From Sphaerisporangium rufum (GTDB lineage Bacteria; Actinomycetota; Actinomycetes; Streptosporangiales; Streptosporangiaceae): a stretch of 50,610 nt of DNA. Both the position numbers and the translations under genes were made by a program. The stretch spans positions 1 through 50,610 of the forward strand of contig NZ_BOOU01000056.1 in NCBI RefSeq assembly GCF_016863395.1, given 5' to 3'. Within the stretch, counting starts at the first letter, position 1, and each line of letters opens with the position of its first letter. The notes below the pieces were generated by a model. It was not told the origin of the DNA. It was given only the letters and a program-made list of their open reading frames with translations, and made no database searches. Shown in pieces: positions 34,658-42,688 of the stretch.

Positions 34658-35725
34658 TCAGGCCGGAAGCGGCAGGGCGTCGATCTCGGCCAGCACCGCC
34701 CGCTTGCCCGCCTCGTCGAGGTACGAGGCGTGCACGGCGTTGCGCGCCAGGCCGGCCAGCTCGGCCGGTCCGAGCCCGAAGGTCTCGGCGGCCACCTGGT
34801 ACTCCCGGGTCAGCGTGGTGCCGAACATGGGCGGGTCGTCGCTGTTCAGCGTGACGAACAGCCCGGCCTCCAGCATCCGCGGCAGCGGGTGCGACGCCAG
34901 GTCGGGCACCTGGCCGGTGCACACGTTGGAGGTGGGGCACACCTCCAGCGGGATCCGGGTGTCGCGCAGGTGTGCCACCAGCCGCGGATCGGCCAGGCAG
35001 GAGGTTCCGTGCCCGATCCGCTCGGCGCCCAGCCCGTCGATGACCTCCCAGATCGTCTCGGGACCGGTCATCTCGCCGCCGTGCGGCACGCTGTGCAGCC
35101 CGGCCGCGGTGGCCGCGGCGAAGGCGTCGCGGATGGCGTCGCGGTAGCGGGCCCGCGCCTGCTCGATCCCGCCCAGCCCGAACCCCACCAGCGCCTCCGG
35201 CGGCTCGGTCAGCGCGTGATCGGCCGTGGCCCGCGCCGCCTCGGTGCCGAACTCGCCGGGGATGTCGAAGATGTAGCCCACCTGGACACCGCCGGCCGCC
35301 GCCTGGCGGGCCGCGATGTCCAGCGCCTCGGTGATCGCCTTCTTGGGCATGCCCATCATCTGGTGGGCATACGGGGTGACGGTCATCTCCACGTACCGCA
35401 CGTTCTGGGCGGCCAGGTCGCGGGCCGCCCCGGTCATCAGCGCCGCGACGTCCTCCGGCTCGCGCACCAGCGCGTTGACCGCCCCGTACACCTCGGCGAA
35501 GTGCGGGAAGTCGCGAAAGGCGTAGAACTCGCGCAGCGCCCGCTCCTCGGTGGGCACCGGCCCGCCCGGATGCCGGCGGCTCAGCTCGAGGACCGTCGGC
35601 ACCGAGGCGGAACCCTGCAGATGGATGTGCAGTTCGACCTTGGGCAGCGCCGCGGCGAACGCGGCGGTGGACTCCGGGGCGGGTACGGCGGCGAACCCCG
35701 GGACGGACGGGGTGGTGTCTGTCAT
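34658..35725 (-). CDS. Adenosine deaminase family protein
   Basis: The 355-residue TIM-barrel metal hydrolase has the family residues: KVELHIHLQGSAS with the zinc HxH, HSVPHGGEM, RIGHGTSCLADPRL, EVCPTSNVCTGQV and the Asp pair in LNSDDPPMFGTTL. It deaminates an adenine-containing compound in the cytoplasm. The SDDPPMFGT form is common in members acting on adenine or aminodeoxyfutalosine, so adenosine is not certain. A -10 TAGGGT ends seven bases before ATG 35725, with TTCATC 17 bases further up, which indicates a leaderless mRNA. It is the second minus-strand gene after the methyltransferase. Confidence 0.87.
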   Translation of the reverse strand: MTDTTPSVPGFAAVPAPESTAAFAAALPKVELHIHLQGSASVPTVLELSRRHPGGPVPTEERALREFYAFRDFPHFAEVYGAVNALVREPEDVAALMTGAARDLAAQNVRYVEMTVTPYAHQMMGMPKKAITEALDIAARQAAAGGVQVGYIFDIPGEFGTEAARATADHALTEPPEALVGFGLGGIEQARARYRDAIRDAFAAATAAGLHSVPHGGEMTGPETIWEVIDGLGAERIGHGTSCLADPRLVAHLRDTRIPLEVCPTSNVCTGQVPDLASHPLPRMLEAGLFVTLNSDDPPMFGTTLTREYQVAAETFGLGPAELAGLARNAVHASYLDEAGKRAVLAEIDALPLPA

Positions 35726-35732
35726 GGCGCCG

Positions 35733-35761
35733 ACCCTAGGGAGTGCCACCGCCCTGATGAA
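35733..35761 (-). promoter_or_regulatory. Leaderless promoter of the deaminase gene
   Basis: Minus strand: TTCATC (35761-35756), 17-base spacer, TAGGGT (35738-35733), then seven bases to the ATG at 35725. No ribosome-binding sequence lies between. Confidence 0.5.
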
Positions 35762-35797
35762 AGCGAATAACCGCGAATCTCACACTATTTCGTCAGA

Positions 35798-36568
35798 TTA
35801 GCGGATCGCGGCGAGGAGGCGGTCGTGCCCGTGCTGCCAGAGGGTGCCGACCTCGGCGAACCCGGCCGCCCGCAGCGCGCCGGCGTGCGTGGCCAGGTGC
35901 AGGGATTCGAAGCCGCTGTGCGCGGACCCGGTGCTCTGGCGCAGCTCGGCCAGCCCGGCCAGCGCCGGGTCGGCGTTGACGCCGTCCCACCACTGCCGCC
36001 AGTCCTCGGGCATGTCACCGCCGAACCGCCGCCGGGTCAGCCGCTCGCGCAGCTCGGCCTCCAGCCGGGCCAGCGCGGGGGCGGCGTCCTGGACGCCGAG
36101 GTGGTCGGCGTTCAGGAAGAGCCCACCCGGGCGCAGCACCCCGGCCAGCTCGGCGGCCAGCACCCGCAGGCCCTCCTCCGACAGCCAGTGCAGCGCGGTC
36201 GTGCTGACCGCCGCGTCGGCCGGCCGGGGCAGCCCCAGGCCGGCGGCCCAGCCCGGCGCGCGCAGGTCGGCCTCGGCGAACCGCAGGCCCGGCCGCTCCC
36301 CGTGACCGGCCCGGCCGAGCGCCAGCAGCAGCGGGTCGGCGTCCACCGCCACCACGGTGGCGGCCGGCAGCCGGTCCAGCAGCCGGGCGCTCAGCGAGCC
36401 GGGGCCGCAGCCGAGGTCGAGCACCAAGGGGTCCGGCCGGGCCGTTCCCGCCTCCACCGCGTCGATCAGCACGGTGAACCGCTCCTCCCGGTCCGGCAGA
36501 TATCCCTCCTGCTGCCGGTCCCAGCGCTCGATCCACCGCTGCGCCACCGTGCGCGACACCGTCTCCAT
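35798..36568 (-). CDS. SAM-dependent class I methyltransferase
   Basis: The 256-residue protein has a Rossmann methyltransferase core: LVLDLGCGPGSLSARLLD (48-65) binds S-adenosylmethionine, VVAVDADPLLLALGR is motif II, LRFAEADLR and DAAVSTTALHWLSEEG follow, and VLRPGGLFLNADH closes the core. The C-terminal part (RRFGGDMPEDWRQWWD) is typical of small-molecule methyltransferases. Substrate is unknown. GGGAGG sits four bases before the ATG, and a consensus promoter lies at 36608-36636. It uses a TAA stop, uncommon in such GC-rich DNA. Confidence 0.88.
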   Translation of the reverse strand: METVSRTVAQRWIERWDRQQEGYLPDREERFTVLIDAVEAGTARPDPLVLDLGCGPGSLSARLLDRLPAATVVAVDADPLLLALGRAGHGERPGLRFAEADLRAPGWAAGLGLPRPADAAVSTTALHWLSEEGLRVLAAELAGVLRPGGLFLNADHLGVQDAAPALARLEAELRERLTRRRFGGDMPEDWRQWWDGVNADPALAGLAELRQSTGSAHSGFESLHLATHAGALRAAGFAEVGTLWQHGHDRLLAAIR

Positions 36569-36903
36569 GAGCCCTCCCGGTAACTGATCTTTTCTACTTC
36601 GACGGTTACGCTAGCCAGCGAGACGTACCTGGTCAATACCCTGTCACCAGTTACGCGAAATCGGCCACCTCGGCCGCCGCCGGGCGGCCATCCCCCGCGG
36701 GCGTCCGGCAGGCGACGACGCGGCCCTTCTAGTAGCGGCGCACGGCGAGCCCGGCCGAGCCCGCCGGACGATGCCGGCCGGAGCGGCCGGTATGCCACCG
36801 CACGGGTCGGTCCCCGGCACGCCCTGCGCCGGCGCGGCACGACATAGGTGACGGACCATTAGGATTTCACCAGTGACATGATTCGACGGCGAAGGCGGGT
36901 GCG
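36569..36903. other. Divergent control region, methyltransferase/CGNR gene
   Basis: The left part (36575-36660) has lower GC and holds the methyltransferase promoter, plus repeated GTTACGC (36605 and 36651) and a CTGGT/ACCAG inverted repeat around 36628-36650. The middle is plain GC-rich sequence. A TAGGAT at 36859-36864 may be the -10 of the CGNR gene, flanked by a GGTGA/TCACC inverted repeat (about 36847-36871). Confidence 0.45.
36608..36636 (-). promoter_or_regulatory. Consensus promoter TTGACC-N17-TAGCGT of the methyltransferase gene
   Basis: On the minus strand TTGACC (36636-36631) and TAGCGT (36613-36608) are separated by exactly 17 bases. The start would be near 36601, about 32 bases before the ATG. 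Confidence 0.7.
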
Positions 36904-37506
36904 ATGAACTTCGACGGTCACACCGACACGGTGGTGGCGGTGGCGGTGGCGCTCGTCAACGCGCTGACCGCCGGCGAGAACCGCGGCCGGCCGTACGCGC
37001 TGCCGGCGGGCGAGGAATTGCGCACCGCCGCCACCGGGGCGCTGCGCACCGCGGCCGGCCCGCAGGTGCGCACCGGCGCCCGCCGGGCCCGAGAGCCGGT
37101 CGGCGACGCCGAGGCGGTCGCCCTGGTGGGGGTGGCCGCCGAGCTGCGGCCGATCTTCGACGCCGTCGCCGCCGGCGACGTGGACACCGCCGCCCGGCAG
37201 GTCAACCGGGTGCTGGACCGCACGATGGCCCGCCCGCGGCTGACCCGCCACGACGGCGAGCCCTGGCACCTGCACTTCCACGGCCGCGCCACCGGCCCGG
37301 CCGACGACTGGGCCGCCGCCTGCGCCACCGGGCTGGCCGTCGTGCTGGGCGGCGAGCTGCACGACCGGCTCGGCGTGTGTACCGCGCCGCGCTGCGACCG
37401 GGTCTACGTGGACGTCTCCCGCAACGGCACCCGCCGCTTCTGCTCCACCGCCTGCCAGAACCGCGTCAAGACCGCCACCTTCCGCGCCCGGGCCGCCCAC
37501 CGCTGA
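36904..37506 (+). CDS. CGNR zinc-finger protein (ABATE domain), probable regulator
   Basis: The 200-residue protein belongs to the ABATE/CGNR family common in actinobacteria. Its N-terminal ~140 residues form the ABATE ligand-like domain (ALVNALTAGENRGRPYALP at the start). The C-terminal ~45 residues are the zinc finger: CTAPRCDRVYVDVSRNGTRRFCSTACQNRVK, with C-x4-C and C-x3-C pairs and the conserved R-F-C-S. Such proteins are thought to bind DNA. It is divergent from the methyltransferase, which may be its target. AAGGCGGG precedes the ATG. Confidence 0.9.
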   Translation: MNFDGHTDTVVAVAVALVNALTAGENRGRPYALPAGEELRTAATGALRTAAGPQVRTGARRAREPVGDAEAVALVGVAAELRPIFDAVAAGDVDTAARQVNRVLDRTMARPRLTRHDGEPWHLHFHGRATGPADDWAAACATGLAVVLGGELHDRLGVCTAPRCDRVYVDVSRNGTRRFCSTACQNRVKTATFRARAAHR

Positions 37507-37537
37507 CCCGGCCGGGCGCCTCGGCCCGGCCGGGCCC

Positions 37538-38716
37538 CTACCGGCTGCGGGTCGCGATCGCCTCCTGGACGGCGCGGACGAGAACGGCGGCCCGATCGTC
37601 CGGCGTGCCGTCCGCCACGTTGTTCATCACGTAACCGAAGGCGAGGCCGGTCGCCGGGTCGGCGAACCCGAGCGACCCGCCGAAGCCCGGAAAGCCGAAG
37701 GCCCGCGGGCCGAACCAGAACGCGTCCGGGGTCGGCAGGCCGAACCCGGTACCGATCCGCACCGGCACCCGCAGGACGCGGTCGACGCCCCGCGCCCGCT
37801 CGGCGGTCGCCGCCGCCAGGGTGCCCGGCGCCAGGATGCGATGCCCGTCCACCTCGCCGATGAGCGCGGCGTAGAAACGCGCCAGCGACCGGGCGGTGCA
37901 GATGCCGTTGGTCGAGGGCATCTCCGCGGCCTGCTCGGCGGGGTCGTTGTGGTCCAGCGGCGGGGTGACGGCGTTCATCGCCCGCATCGTCAGCGAAGCC
38001 GGGTCGGCGTACGCCCTCATCACCTCGCGCACGGGCTCGGGCAGGGCGTCGAGGTCCATCGGGGCGGGCCGGCCGGCCGGAGCGGTGACGATCCGGCTCA
38101 CCCGGTGCCGCTCGGTCTCCGGCAGGCCGATCCACAGGTCCAGGCCGAGCGGGGCGGCGATCTCCTTGGCGAGGAACGCGCCGACGCCACGGCCGGTCAC
38201 CCGGCGGATCACCTCGCCCACCAGCCAGCCATAGGTCAGGGCGTGGTAACCGTGATCGGTACCGGGCTCCCACCACGGGCGCTGGGCGGCCAGCGCGTCG
38301 ACCATCGGATGCCAGGCGATCGCCTGTGCCGGTGTGATCGGGTGGTCGATGGCGGGCAGGCCGGCCTGGTGGGTCAGCAACCACCGGACGGGGATGCGTT
38401 CCTTGCCGTTCACCGCGAACTCCGGCCAGTAGTCGGCGACGGGCGCGTCCAGGTCGAGCTCGCCCCGCTCGGCCAGCAGGTGGGCACAGGCCGCGGTGAC
38501 GCCCTTGGTGGTCGAGAACACGACCTGCAGGGTGTCGCGGGCCCAGGGGCGGCCGGTCACGGGATCGGCGATGCCGCCCCACAAATCGACGACCTGCCGC
38601 CCGTTCAGGTAGACGCCGATCGCGGCCCCCGCCTCCCGTCCGCCGGCCAGGTTGGCGGCGAACGCCGCCCGCACTCCTTCGAATCCCGGGGCGGTCTCCC
38701 CGTTGATTTCGGGCAT
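37538..38716 (-). CDS. Serine hydrolase of the beta-lactamase/EstB type
   Basis: The 392-residue protein has the class C beta-lactamase fold used by many esterases: the nucleophile motif STTK (Ser68-Lys71) in VVFSTTKGVTAACAHLL, GLPAIDHPITPAQ, the catalytic Tyr157 region PGTDHGYHALTYGWLVGEVI, and FGFPGFGGSLGFADP near the end in place of the KTG strand. There is no signal peptide, so it is probably a cytoplasmic esterase or amidase rather than a penicillin-binding protein. GGAAGGTGATG precedes the ATG. It lies 38 bases after the small HTH gene and is probably co-transcribed with it. Confidence 0.88.
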   Translation of the reverse strand: MPEINGETAPGFEGVRAAFAANLAGGREAGAAIGVYLNGRQVVDLWGGIADPVTGRPWARDTLQVVFSTTKGVTAACAHLLAERGELDLDAPVADYWPEFAVNGKERIPVRWLLTHQAGLPAIDHPITPAQAIAWHPMVDALAAQRPWWEPGTDHGYHALTYGWLVGEVIRRVTGRGVGAFLAKEIAAPLGLDLWIGLPETERHRVSRIVTAPAGRPAPMDLDALPEPVREVMRAYADPASLTMRAMNAVTPPLDHNDPAEQAAEMPSTNGICTARSLARFYAALIGEVDGHRILAPGTLAAATAERARGVDRVLRVPVRIGTGFGLPTPDAFWFGPRAFGFPGFGGSLGFADPATGLAFGYVMNNVADGTPDDRAAVLVRAVQEAIATRSR

Positions 38717-38754
38717 GCGTCATCACCTTCCGTATCGCTGAGCGCCGGAGGGTC

Positions 38755-39132
38755 CTACCCGCGCCACTTCTCCATGAGCCAGGCGCGGACTTCCGGCTCG
38801 GTCATCTCGGGGAACTCCGCGGCGAAGACCGCCAGCGCCCGCTTCGCCTCGTCCTGGTCCAGCCCGCGAGCCGCCGCCACCTTGAGATACTCCTGTCGCG
38901 CGGCGGACGGACGGCCTCCGCCGGCGCCGCGTCCGGGCAGGCCGTCGCGCCACCGGACGATCTCGGCCAGCCGATCGGGCCGCCAGCCCGGAGCCCCGTC
39001 GACGTCGACGTCGGGTTCGGGAAAGGGATGGTCACCGTCGCGCGGGTAGCGGGCCCGCCACTTGTGCACCGCGTGCCGGGTCACCCCCAGCGCCTCGCCG
39101 ATGCCGAGGACGCCGAGGAAATGCTCCGTCAT
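38755..39132 (-). CDS. Small helix-turn-helix protein
   Basis: The 125-residue protein starts MTEHFLGVLGIGEALGVTRHAVHKWRARYP, an AlpA/MerR-like helix-turn-helix, followed by FPEPDVDVDGAPGWRPDRLAEIVRWRDGLPGR, the usual wing and Trp-rich end of this type. The C-terminal ~45 residues (LDQDEAKRALAVFAAEFPEMTEPEVRAWLMEKW) form a second, helical region I do not recognise. GGAG lies six bases before the ATG. A palindrome array and promoter sit ~75-125 bases upstream. It probably regulates itself and the hydrolase, or is a DNA-binding partner of another system. Confidence 0.8.
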   Translation of the reverse strand: MTEHFLGVLGIGEALGVTRHAVHKWRARYPRDGDHPFPEPDVDVDGAPGWRPDRLAEIVRWRDGLPGRGAGGGRPSAARQEYLKVAAARGLDQDEAKRALAVFAAEFPEMTEPEVRAWLMEKWRG

Positions 39133-39205
39133 GGCGCTCCAACCGTCCGCGGGCCTCCTCCGGGGATCTCATTCCTACCATGTCCGGCCCGCGCCCCCGA
39201 GCTCG

Positions 39206-39232
39206 AACATCGTCTCTAACAGAGACGATGTT
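39206..39232. promoter_or_regulatory. 12-3-12 perfect palindrome, probable operator
   Basis: AACATCGTCTCT-AAC-AGAGACGATGTT overlaps the -10 region of the minus-strand promoter below. The half-site AACATCGTC recurs at 39246-39254, forming a second perfect inverted repeat with GACGATGTT at 39224-39232, and AACATC-AGAGAC follows at 39255-39266. It is typical of operators bound by symmetric dimers. Confidence 0.7.
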
Positions 39233-39256
39233 AAGCGCCTCTTTCAACATCGTCAA
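39228..39256 (-). promoter_or_regulatory. Promoter TTGACG-N17-TAACAT of the HTH/hydrolase genes
   Basis: On the minus strand TTGACG (39256-39251) is followed after exactly 17 bases by TAACAT (39233-39228). The predicted start, near 39221, falls inside the palindrome, leaving a leader of about 88 bases before the HTH gene. Confidence 0.65.
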
Positions 39257-39438
39257 CATCAGAGACAAGGTTTCTGCCGCGCCGCGGCGGTGCCTCGCCG
39301 GACGGAGGCCCCGCGCCGGAGCGCATCGATCGGCCGGACCGGGCTTCGATCGCCGGGGAATGGTGAGAAATGCCAGTGACCCGATCGCCACGACGGCGGA
39401 ACGACGTGGGCCCCCCGGCCCGTGAGGAGCTCCCACCC

Positions 39439-40161
39439 GTGATCAATGTGACCGTATGGAACGAGAACCGGCACGAACGGCGGGAGGAGGCGGTGGGCCG
39501 GCGCTATCCCGACGGCATCCACGGGGCGATCGCGGCCGGACTGGCCGAGCACCTGGGCGACCGGGTGCGGGTGCGCACCGCGGTGCTCGACGACCCCGAG
39601 CACGGGCTGACCGAGAAGGTGCTGGCCGACACCGATGTGCTGACCTGGTGGGGGCACCAGGCGCACGAGGAGGTCGCCGACGAGGTGGTGGAGCGGGTGC
39701 GCGCCCGGGTGCTCGGCGGCATGGGGCTGCTGGTCCTGCACTCCGGGCACTACTCGAAGATCTTCCGGGCGCTGATGGGCACCACCTGCTCGGTGAACTG
39801 GCGCGACTCCGGCGACCGCGAGCTGGTCTGGACGGTCGACCCGGCGCATCCGATCGCCCAGGGCGTGCCCCATCCGCTGGTCATCGACGCGCAGGAGACC
39901 TACGGCGAGCCGTTCGGCATCCCGCAGCCGGACGAGCTGGTGTTCGTCAGCTCGTTCAGCGGGGGCGAGGTGTTCCGCGGCGGTTGCTGCTACCGGCGCG
40001 GGCACGGCCGCGTCTTCTACTTCAGCCCCGGCGACCAGGCCTATCCGGTCTACCACCATCCGGACGTCCGCCGGGTGCTGGCCAACGCGGTGCTGTGGGC
40101 GGCGCCGCCCGGCGGGGTGGGCGACCCGCCGCGCAACGTCCACATCCCCGTCGGCCGGTAA
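39439..40161 (+). CDS. ThuA domain protein (trehalose-utilisation type)
   Basis: The 240-residue protein begins [31 protein letters not shown] and has the class I glutamine-amidotransferase-like ThuA fold: [40 protein letters not shown] and [29 protein letters not shown]. ThuA proteins occur in disaccharide and cyclitol catabolism; some act on 3-keto-glycosides, but the reaction is unsettled. GTG 39439 follows GAGGAG at nine bases and matches the family start. It is 11 bases upstream of a Gfo/Idh/MocA gene and forms an operon with it. Confidence 0.88.
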   Translation: MINVTVWNENRHERREEAVGRRYPDGIHGAIAAGLAEHLGDRVRVRTAVLDDPEHGLTEKVLADTDVLTWWGHQAHEEVADEVVERVRARVLGGMGLLVLHSGHYSKIFRALMGTTCSVNWRDSGDRELVWTVDPAHPIAQGVPHPLVIDAQETYGEPFGIPQPDELVFVSSFSGGEVFRGGCCYRRGHGRVFYFSPGDQAYPVYHHPDVRRVLANAVLWAAPPGGVGDPPRNVHIPVGR

Positions 40162-40172
40162 GGAGCACCCGG

Positions 40173-41213
40173 ATGGCCTTCACGACCGTGGACGAGGACC
40201 GCCCGCTGCGCGCGGTGATCGTCGGCGCCGGGTTCATCGGCGGCCAGTGGGCGCCTGAGCTGCTGGCCCGGCCGGACGTCCGCCTGGTGGGCTGGGTGGA
40301 CATCGACCCCGAACGCGCCCGCGCCCGGGCCGCCGAGGTGGGGCTGGCCGGGCTGCCGGTGAGCGCGTCGCTGAGCGAGGTGCTGGACGGCGAGACACCG
40401 GACTTCATCGTGAACTGCACCGTCCCGGAGGCGCACCGGGAGGTGACCGTCACCGCCCTGGAGCGCGGGGTGTCGGTGCTGAGCGAGAAGCCGATGGCGG
40501 TCACCCTGGAGGAGGCGCGGGTGATGGTGGCCGCCGCCGACAAGGCGGAGCGGCTGTTCGCGGTGAGCCAGAACCGGCGGCACCTGGGCGCCCTGGTCGC
40601 GTTCACCCGCACGGTGGCCGAACTCGGTCCCCTCGGCATGCTGACCTCGGAGTTCTTCATCCCGCACCACGGCGCCGACTTCCTGTCCGGCATGGCGCAC
40701 CCGCTGCTGCAGGACATGGCGATCCACCTGTTCGACGCGGCCCGGATGGTGTCGGGCGCCGACGCGGTCTCGGTGTACTGCGAGTCGTTCCGGCCGCCGT
40801 GGACGTGGTACCCGGGCGCCTGCTCGGCCACCGCGATCTTCGAGATGACCGGCGGCCTGCGATACACCTTCGCCGGCAGCTGGTCGGCGCCCGGCCTGTC
40901 CACCCCGTGGACGGGCACCTGGCGGGCGGCCGGCACCCGGGGCGCCGCGCGCTGGGACGGCGAGGGGCCGGCCACCGTGGAGGGGCCGGCCGGGACGGCG
41001 CTGCGATCCTGGCCGCTGCCGCCGGACCCGTTCCCCGACCGGCAGCGCTTCACCGGGCTGGCCGAGCATCTGGCGGAGTTCGTCGACGCGCTGCGCACCG
41101 GGCGGCCGCCGCAGGGCGACTGCCACGACAACATCCGCAGCCTGGCCATGGTCACCGCCGCGCTGGAGTCGGCCCGCACCGGCGTCCGCGTCCCGGTCCC
41201 CGAGGGCCGGTGA
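40173..41213 (+). CDS. Gfo/Idh/MocA family oxidoreductase
   Basis: The 346-residue NAD(P)-dependent enzyme has an N-terminal Rossmann fold with VIVGAGFIGGQW (GxGxxG at 18-23), DFIVNCTVPEAHREV and the catalytic-lysine motif SEKPMAV (EKP at 105-107). The C-terminal half carries the substrate domain with PHHGADFLSGMAHPLLQDMAIHLFDAARMV. Members oxidise or reduce sugars and inositols, often making 3-keto sugars. AAGGAG precedes the ATG. Paired with ThuA, it may process an oxidised glycoside. A strong hairpin follows the stop. Confidence 0.9.
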   Translation: MAFTTVDEDRPLRAVIVGAGFIGGQWAPELLARPDVRLVGWVDIDPERARARAAEVGLAGLPVSASLSEVLDGETPDFIVNCTVPEAHREVTVTALERGVSVLSEKPMAVTLEEARVMVAAADKAERLFAVSQNRRHLGALVAFTRTVAELGPLGMLTSEFFIPHHGADFLSGMAHPLLQDMAIHLFDAARMVSGADAVSVYCESFRPPWTWYPGACSATAIFEMTGGLRYTFAGSWSAPGLSTPWTGTWRAAGTRGAARWDGEGPATVEGPAGTALRSWPLPPDPFPDRQRFTGLAEHLAEFVDALRTGRPPQGDCHDNIRSLAMVTAALESARTGVRVPVPEGR

Positions 41214-41218
41214 CCGCC

Positions 41219-41248
41219 GGGACGTGCGCCCCGCTGGGCGCACGTCCC
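41219..41248 (+). terminator. 13-bp perfect hairpin after the ThuA/oxidoreductase operon
   Basis: GGGACGTGCGCCC (41219-41231), loop CGCT, then GGGCGCACGTCCC (41236-41248). It begins six bases after the stop codon. There is no T-run, as usual for GC-rich actinobacteria. Confidence 0.8.
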
Positions 41249-41415
41249 CTGGGGCGCTCACGGGGCAGGTCCGGGCGCCGGGCACCGGATGGATCCGCCC
41301 GCGGCCCCTCGCGCGGCACCTGGCGGCGACGACCGCGCCCGGCGGCCGGACGGGCATGCCCGCCGGACCCGGGAGTCCCCGAGGTTCCCGGGCCGCGGCG
41401 GGGGCCTGGCGCGGG

Positions 41416-42447
41416 TCAGCCCCGCGGTGCGGGCACCAGCGTGCCGACCGGCACCCGCGCCTCCAGCATGCCGGGGTCCTCGGTCGGCACGGGAGTGACG
41501 CCCAGCGACGCCAGCAGGCGGCGCATCCTGGTGTTGTCGGCGAGCAGGGTCGCCTTCACCTCGACGAACCCCAGGTCGCGGGCCTCGTTGAGCAGCATGC
41601 GGGCCAGCTCGCCACCGAGTCCCCGCCCCTGCCAGCGGTCCTCGACCAGGAAGGCCATCTCGGCGATGCCCGGATCGGCGGTGAACACCAGGCCGGCCAG
41701 CGCCACCACCTGGCCGTCGTGCCCGGCCACCAGGGTGTGGCCACGGGCGCGGTCGCACAGCCGGTCGAACACCCGGGGCGGCAGGGCCGGCATCGAGGTG
41801 AGGTAGCGCAACCGGCGGGTGGCCGGCGAGCAGCGGTCGTGCAGGTCGCGGACCGCCTCGCGATACAGCGGGGTCAGCGGGCGCACCTGCACCTCGACCT
41901 CGCCGGCCAGCATGACCGAACGCGCGGCCGGGGTGACCTCGCCGGGCGGCTGGGCCAGCCGGACCAGCGCCGCGGCCCGCGCGGCCTCGGTCAGCGTGAA
42001 CGGCAGTTCCCGCCGGCGCAGCCGGATGGCCCGGCGCGGCGCCACCGGCACGGTCAGCAGCGTCGGATCGGGCAGGTCCGACGGCTCGGTGCCGTACGCC
42101 CAGCGCGCGTCGTCGGCGCGCAACAGTTCGGCGAGGATCTCCGGCAGCCGCCACGGCGTGGCGCGCAGCCGGGCGGCGAGCAGCAGTACCCGGGTCGGCT
42201 CGTCGGTCAGCTCGTGCGCGGTCGCCGACACCACCTGGACCCGCCGGCCCCCCGCGGCCTCCAGCGCGGCGCGGACGGTGTCGGCGGACGCCGGGATGTC
42301 GGCGACGAACTCGTCCACCGTGCCGTCGGTGTCCGGCTGGACGCTCAGCCCGAGGATGTTGCCGCCCTTGGCCGCGAGCGCGGCGGCGAGCGAGGCCAGC
42401 CGGCCGGGCCGCTCGTCGACGGTGGTGCGGATCCGCAAGAATGCCAT
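41416..42447 (-). CDS. ACT domain-GNAT acetyltransferase fusion protein
   Basis: The 343-residue protein has an N-terminal ACT-like regulatory domain (MAFLRIRTTVDERPGRLASLAAALAAKGGNILGLSVQ, residues about 1-75), a linker, and a C-terminal GNAT domain with VRPLTPLYREAVRDLHDRCS, VALAGLVFTADPGIAEMAFLVEDRWQGRGLGGEL and the acetyl-CoA loop QGRGLG. ACT domains bind amino acids or other small ligands, so the acetyltransferase may be allosterically controlled. The target is unknown. GAAGGGGG precedes ATG 42447; an in-frame extension upstream was rejected. It is divergent from the amidohydrolase. Confidence 0.85.
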   Translation of the reverse strand: MAFLRIRTTVDERPGRLASLAAALAAKGGNILGLSVQPDTDGTVDEFVADIPASADTVRAALEAAGGRRVQVVSATAHELTDEPTRVLLLAARLRATPWRLPEILAELLRADDARWAYGTEPSDLPDPTLLTVPVAPRRAIRLRRRELPFTLTEAARAAALVRLAQPPGEVTPAARSVMLAGEVEVQVRPLTPLYREAVRDLHDRCSPATRRLRYLTSMPALPPRVFDRLCDRARGHTLVAGHDGQVVALAGLVFTADPGIAEMAFLVEDRWQGRGLGGELARMLLNEARDLGFVEVKATLLADNTRMRRLLASLGVTPVPTEDPGMLEARVPVGTLVPAPRG

Positions 42448-42582
42448 CGCAAAACCCCCTTCTCGCCGTCCAGCATGCCGGGGGACTGTTACACCGCTGC
42501 TACGCGGGCATGAGCCGGTGGTTTCTTTACCGCACTGTCCCGATGAACCTTGAATTTCGTGACGGACGGCTAGGCTTCCGGA

Positions 42583-42636
42583 GATCCTGCGGATCATCGC
42601 TTACCCGGCAGGTAGCAGGATATGGATCCAAGATCC
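42583..42636. promoter_or_regulatory. Two GATCC/GGATC inverted repeats upstream of the amidohydrolase
   Basis: GATCC-TGC-GGATC (42583-42595) and GGATC-CAA-GATCC (42624-42636) lie 29 bases apart in the lower-GC part of the divergent region 42448-42688. Equal arm length and three-base centres suggest paired operator sites; no binding protein is known. A TAGGCT at 42571-42576 could be a -10. Confidence 0.35.
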
Positions 42637-42688
42637 GATACGACCGAAAGGCAGGGAGGGACGCCGCCCCGGCGGCACCCGCAGCGAG

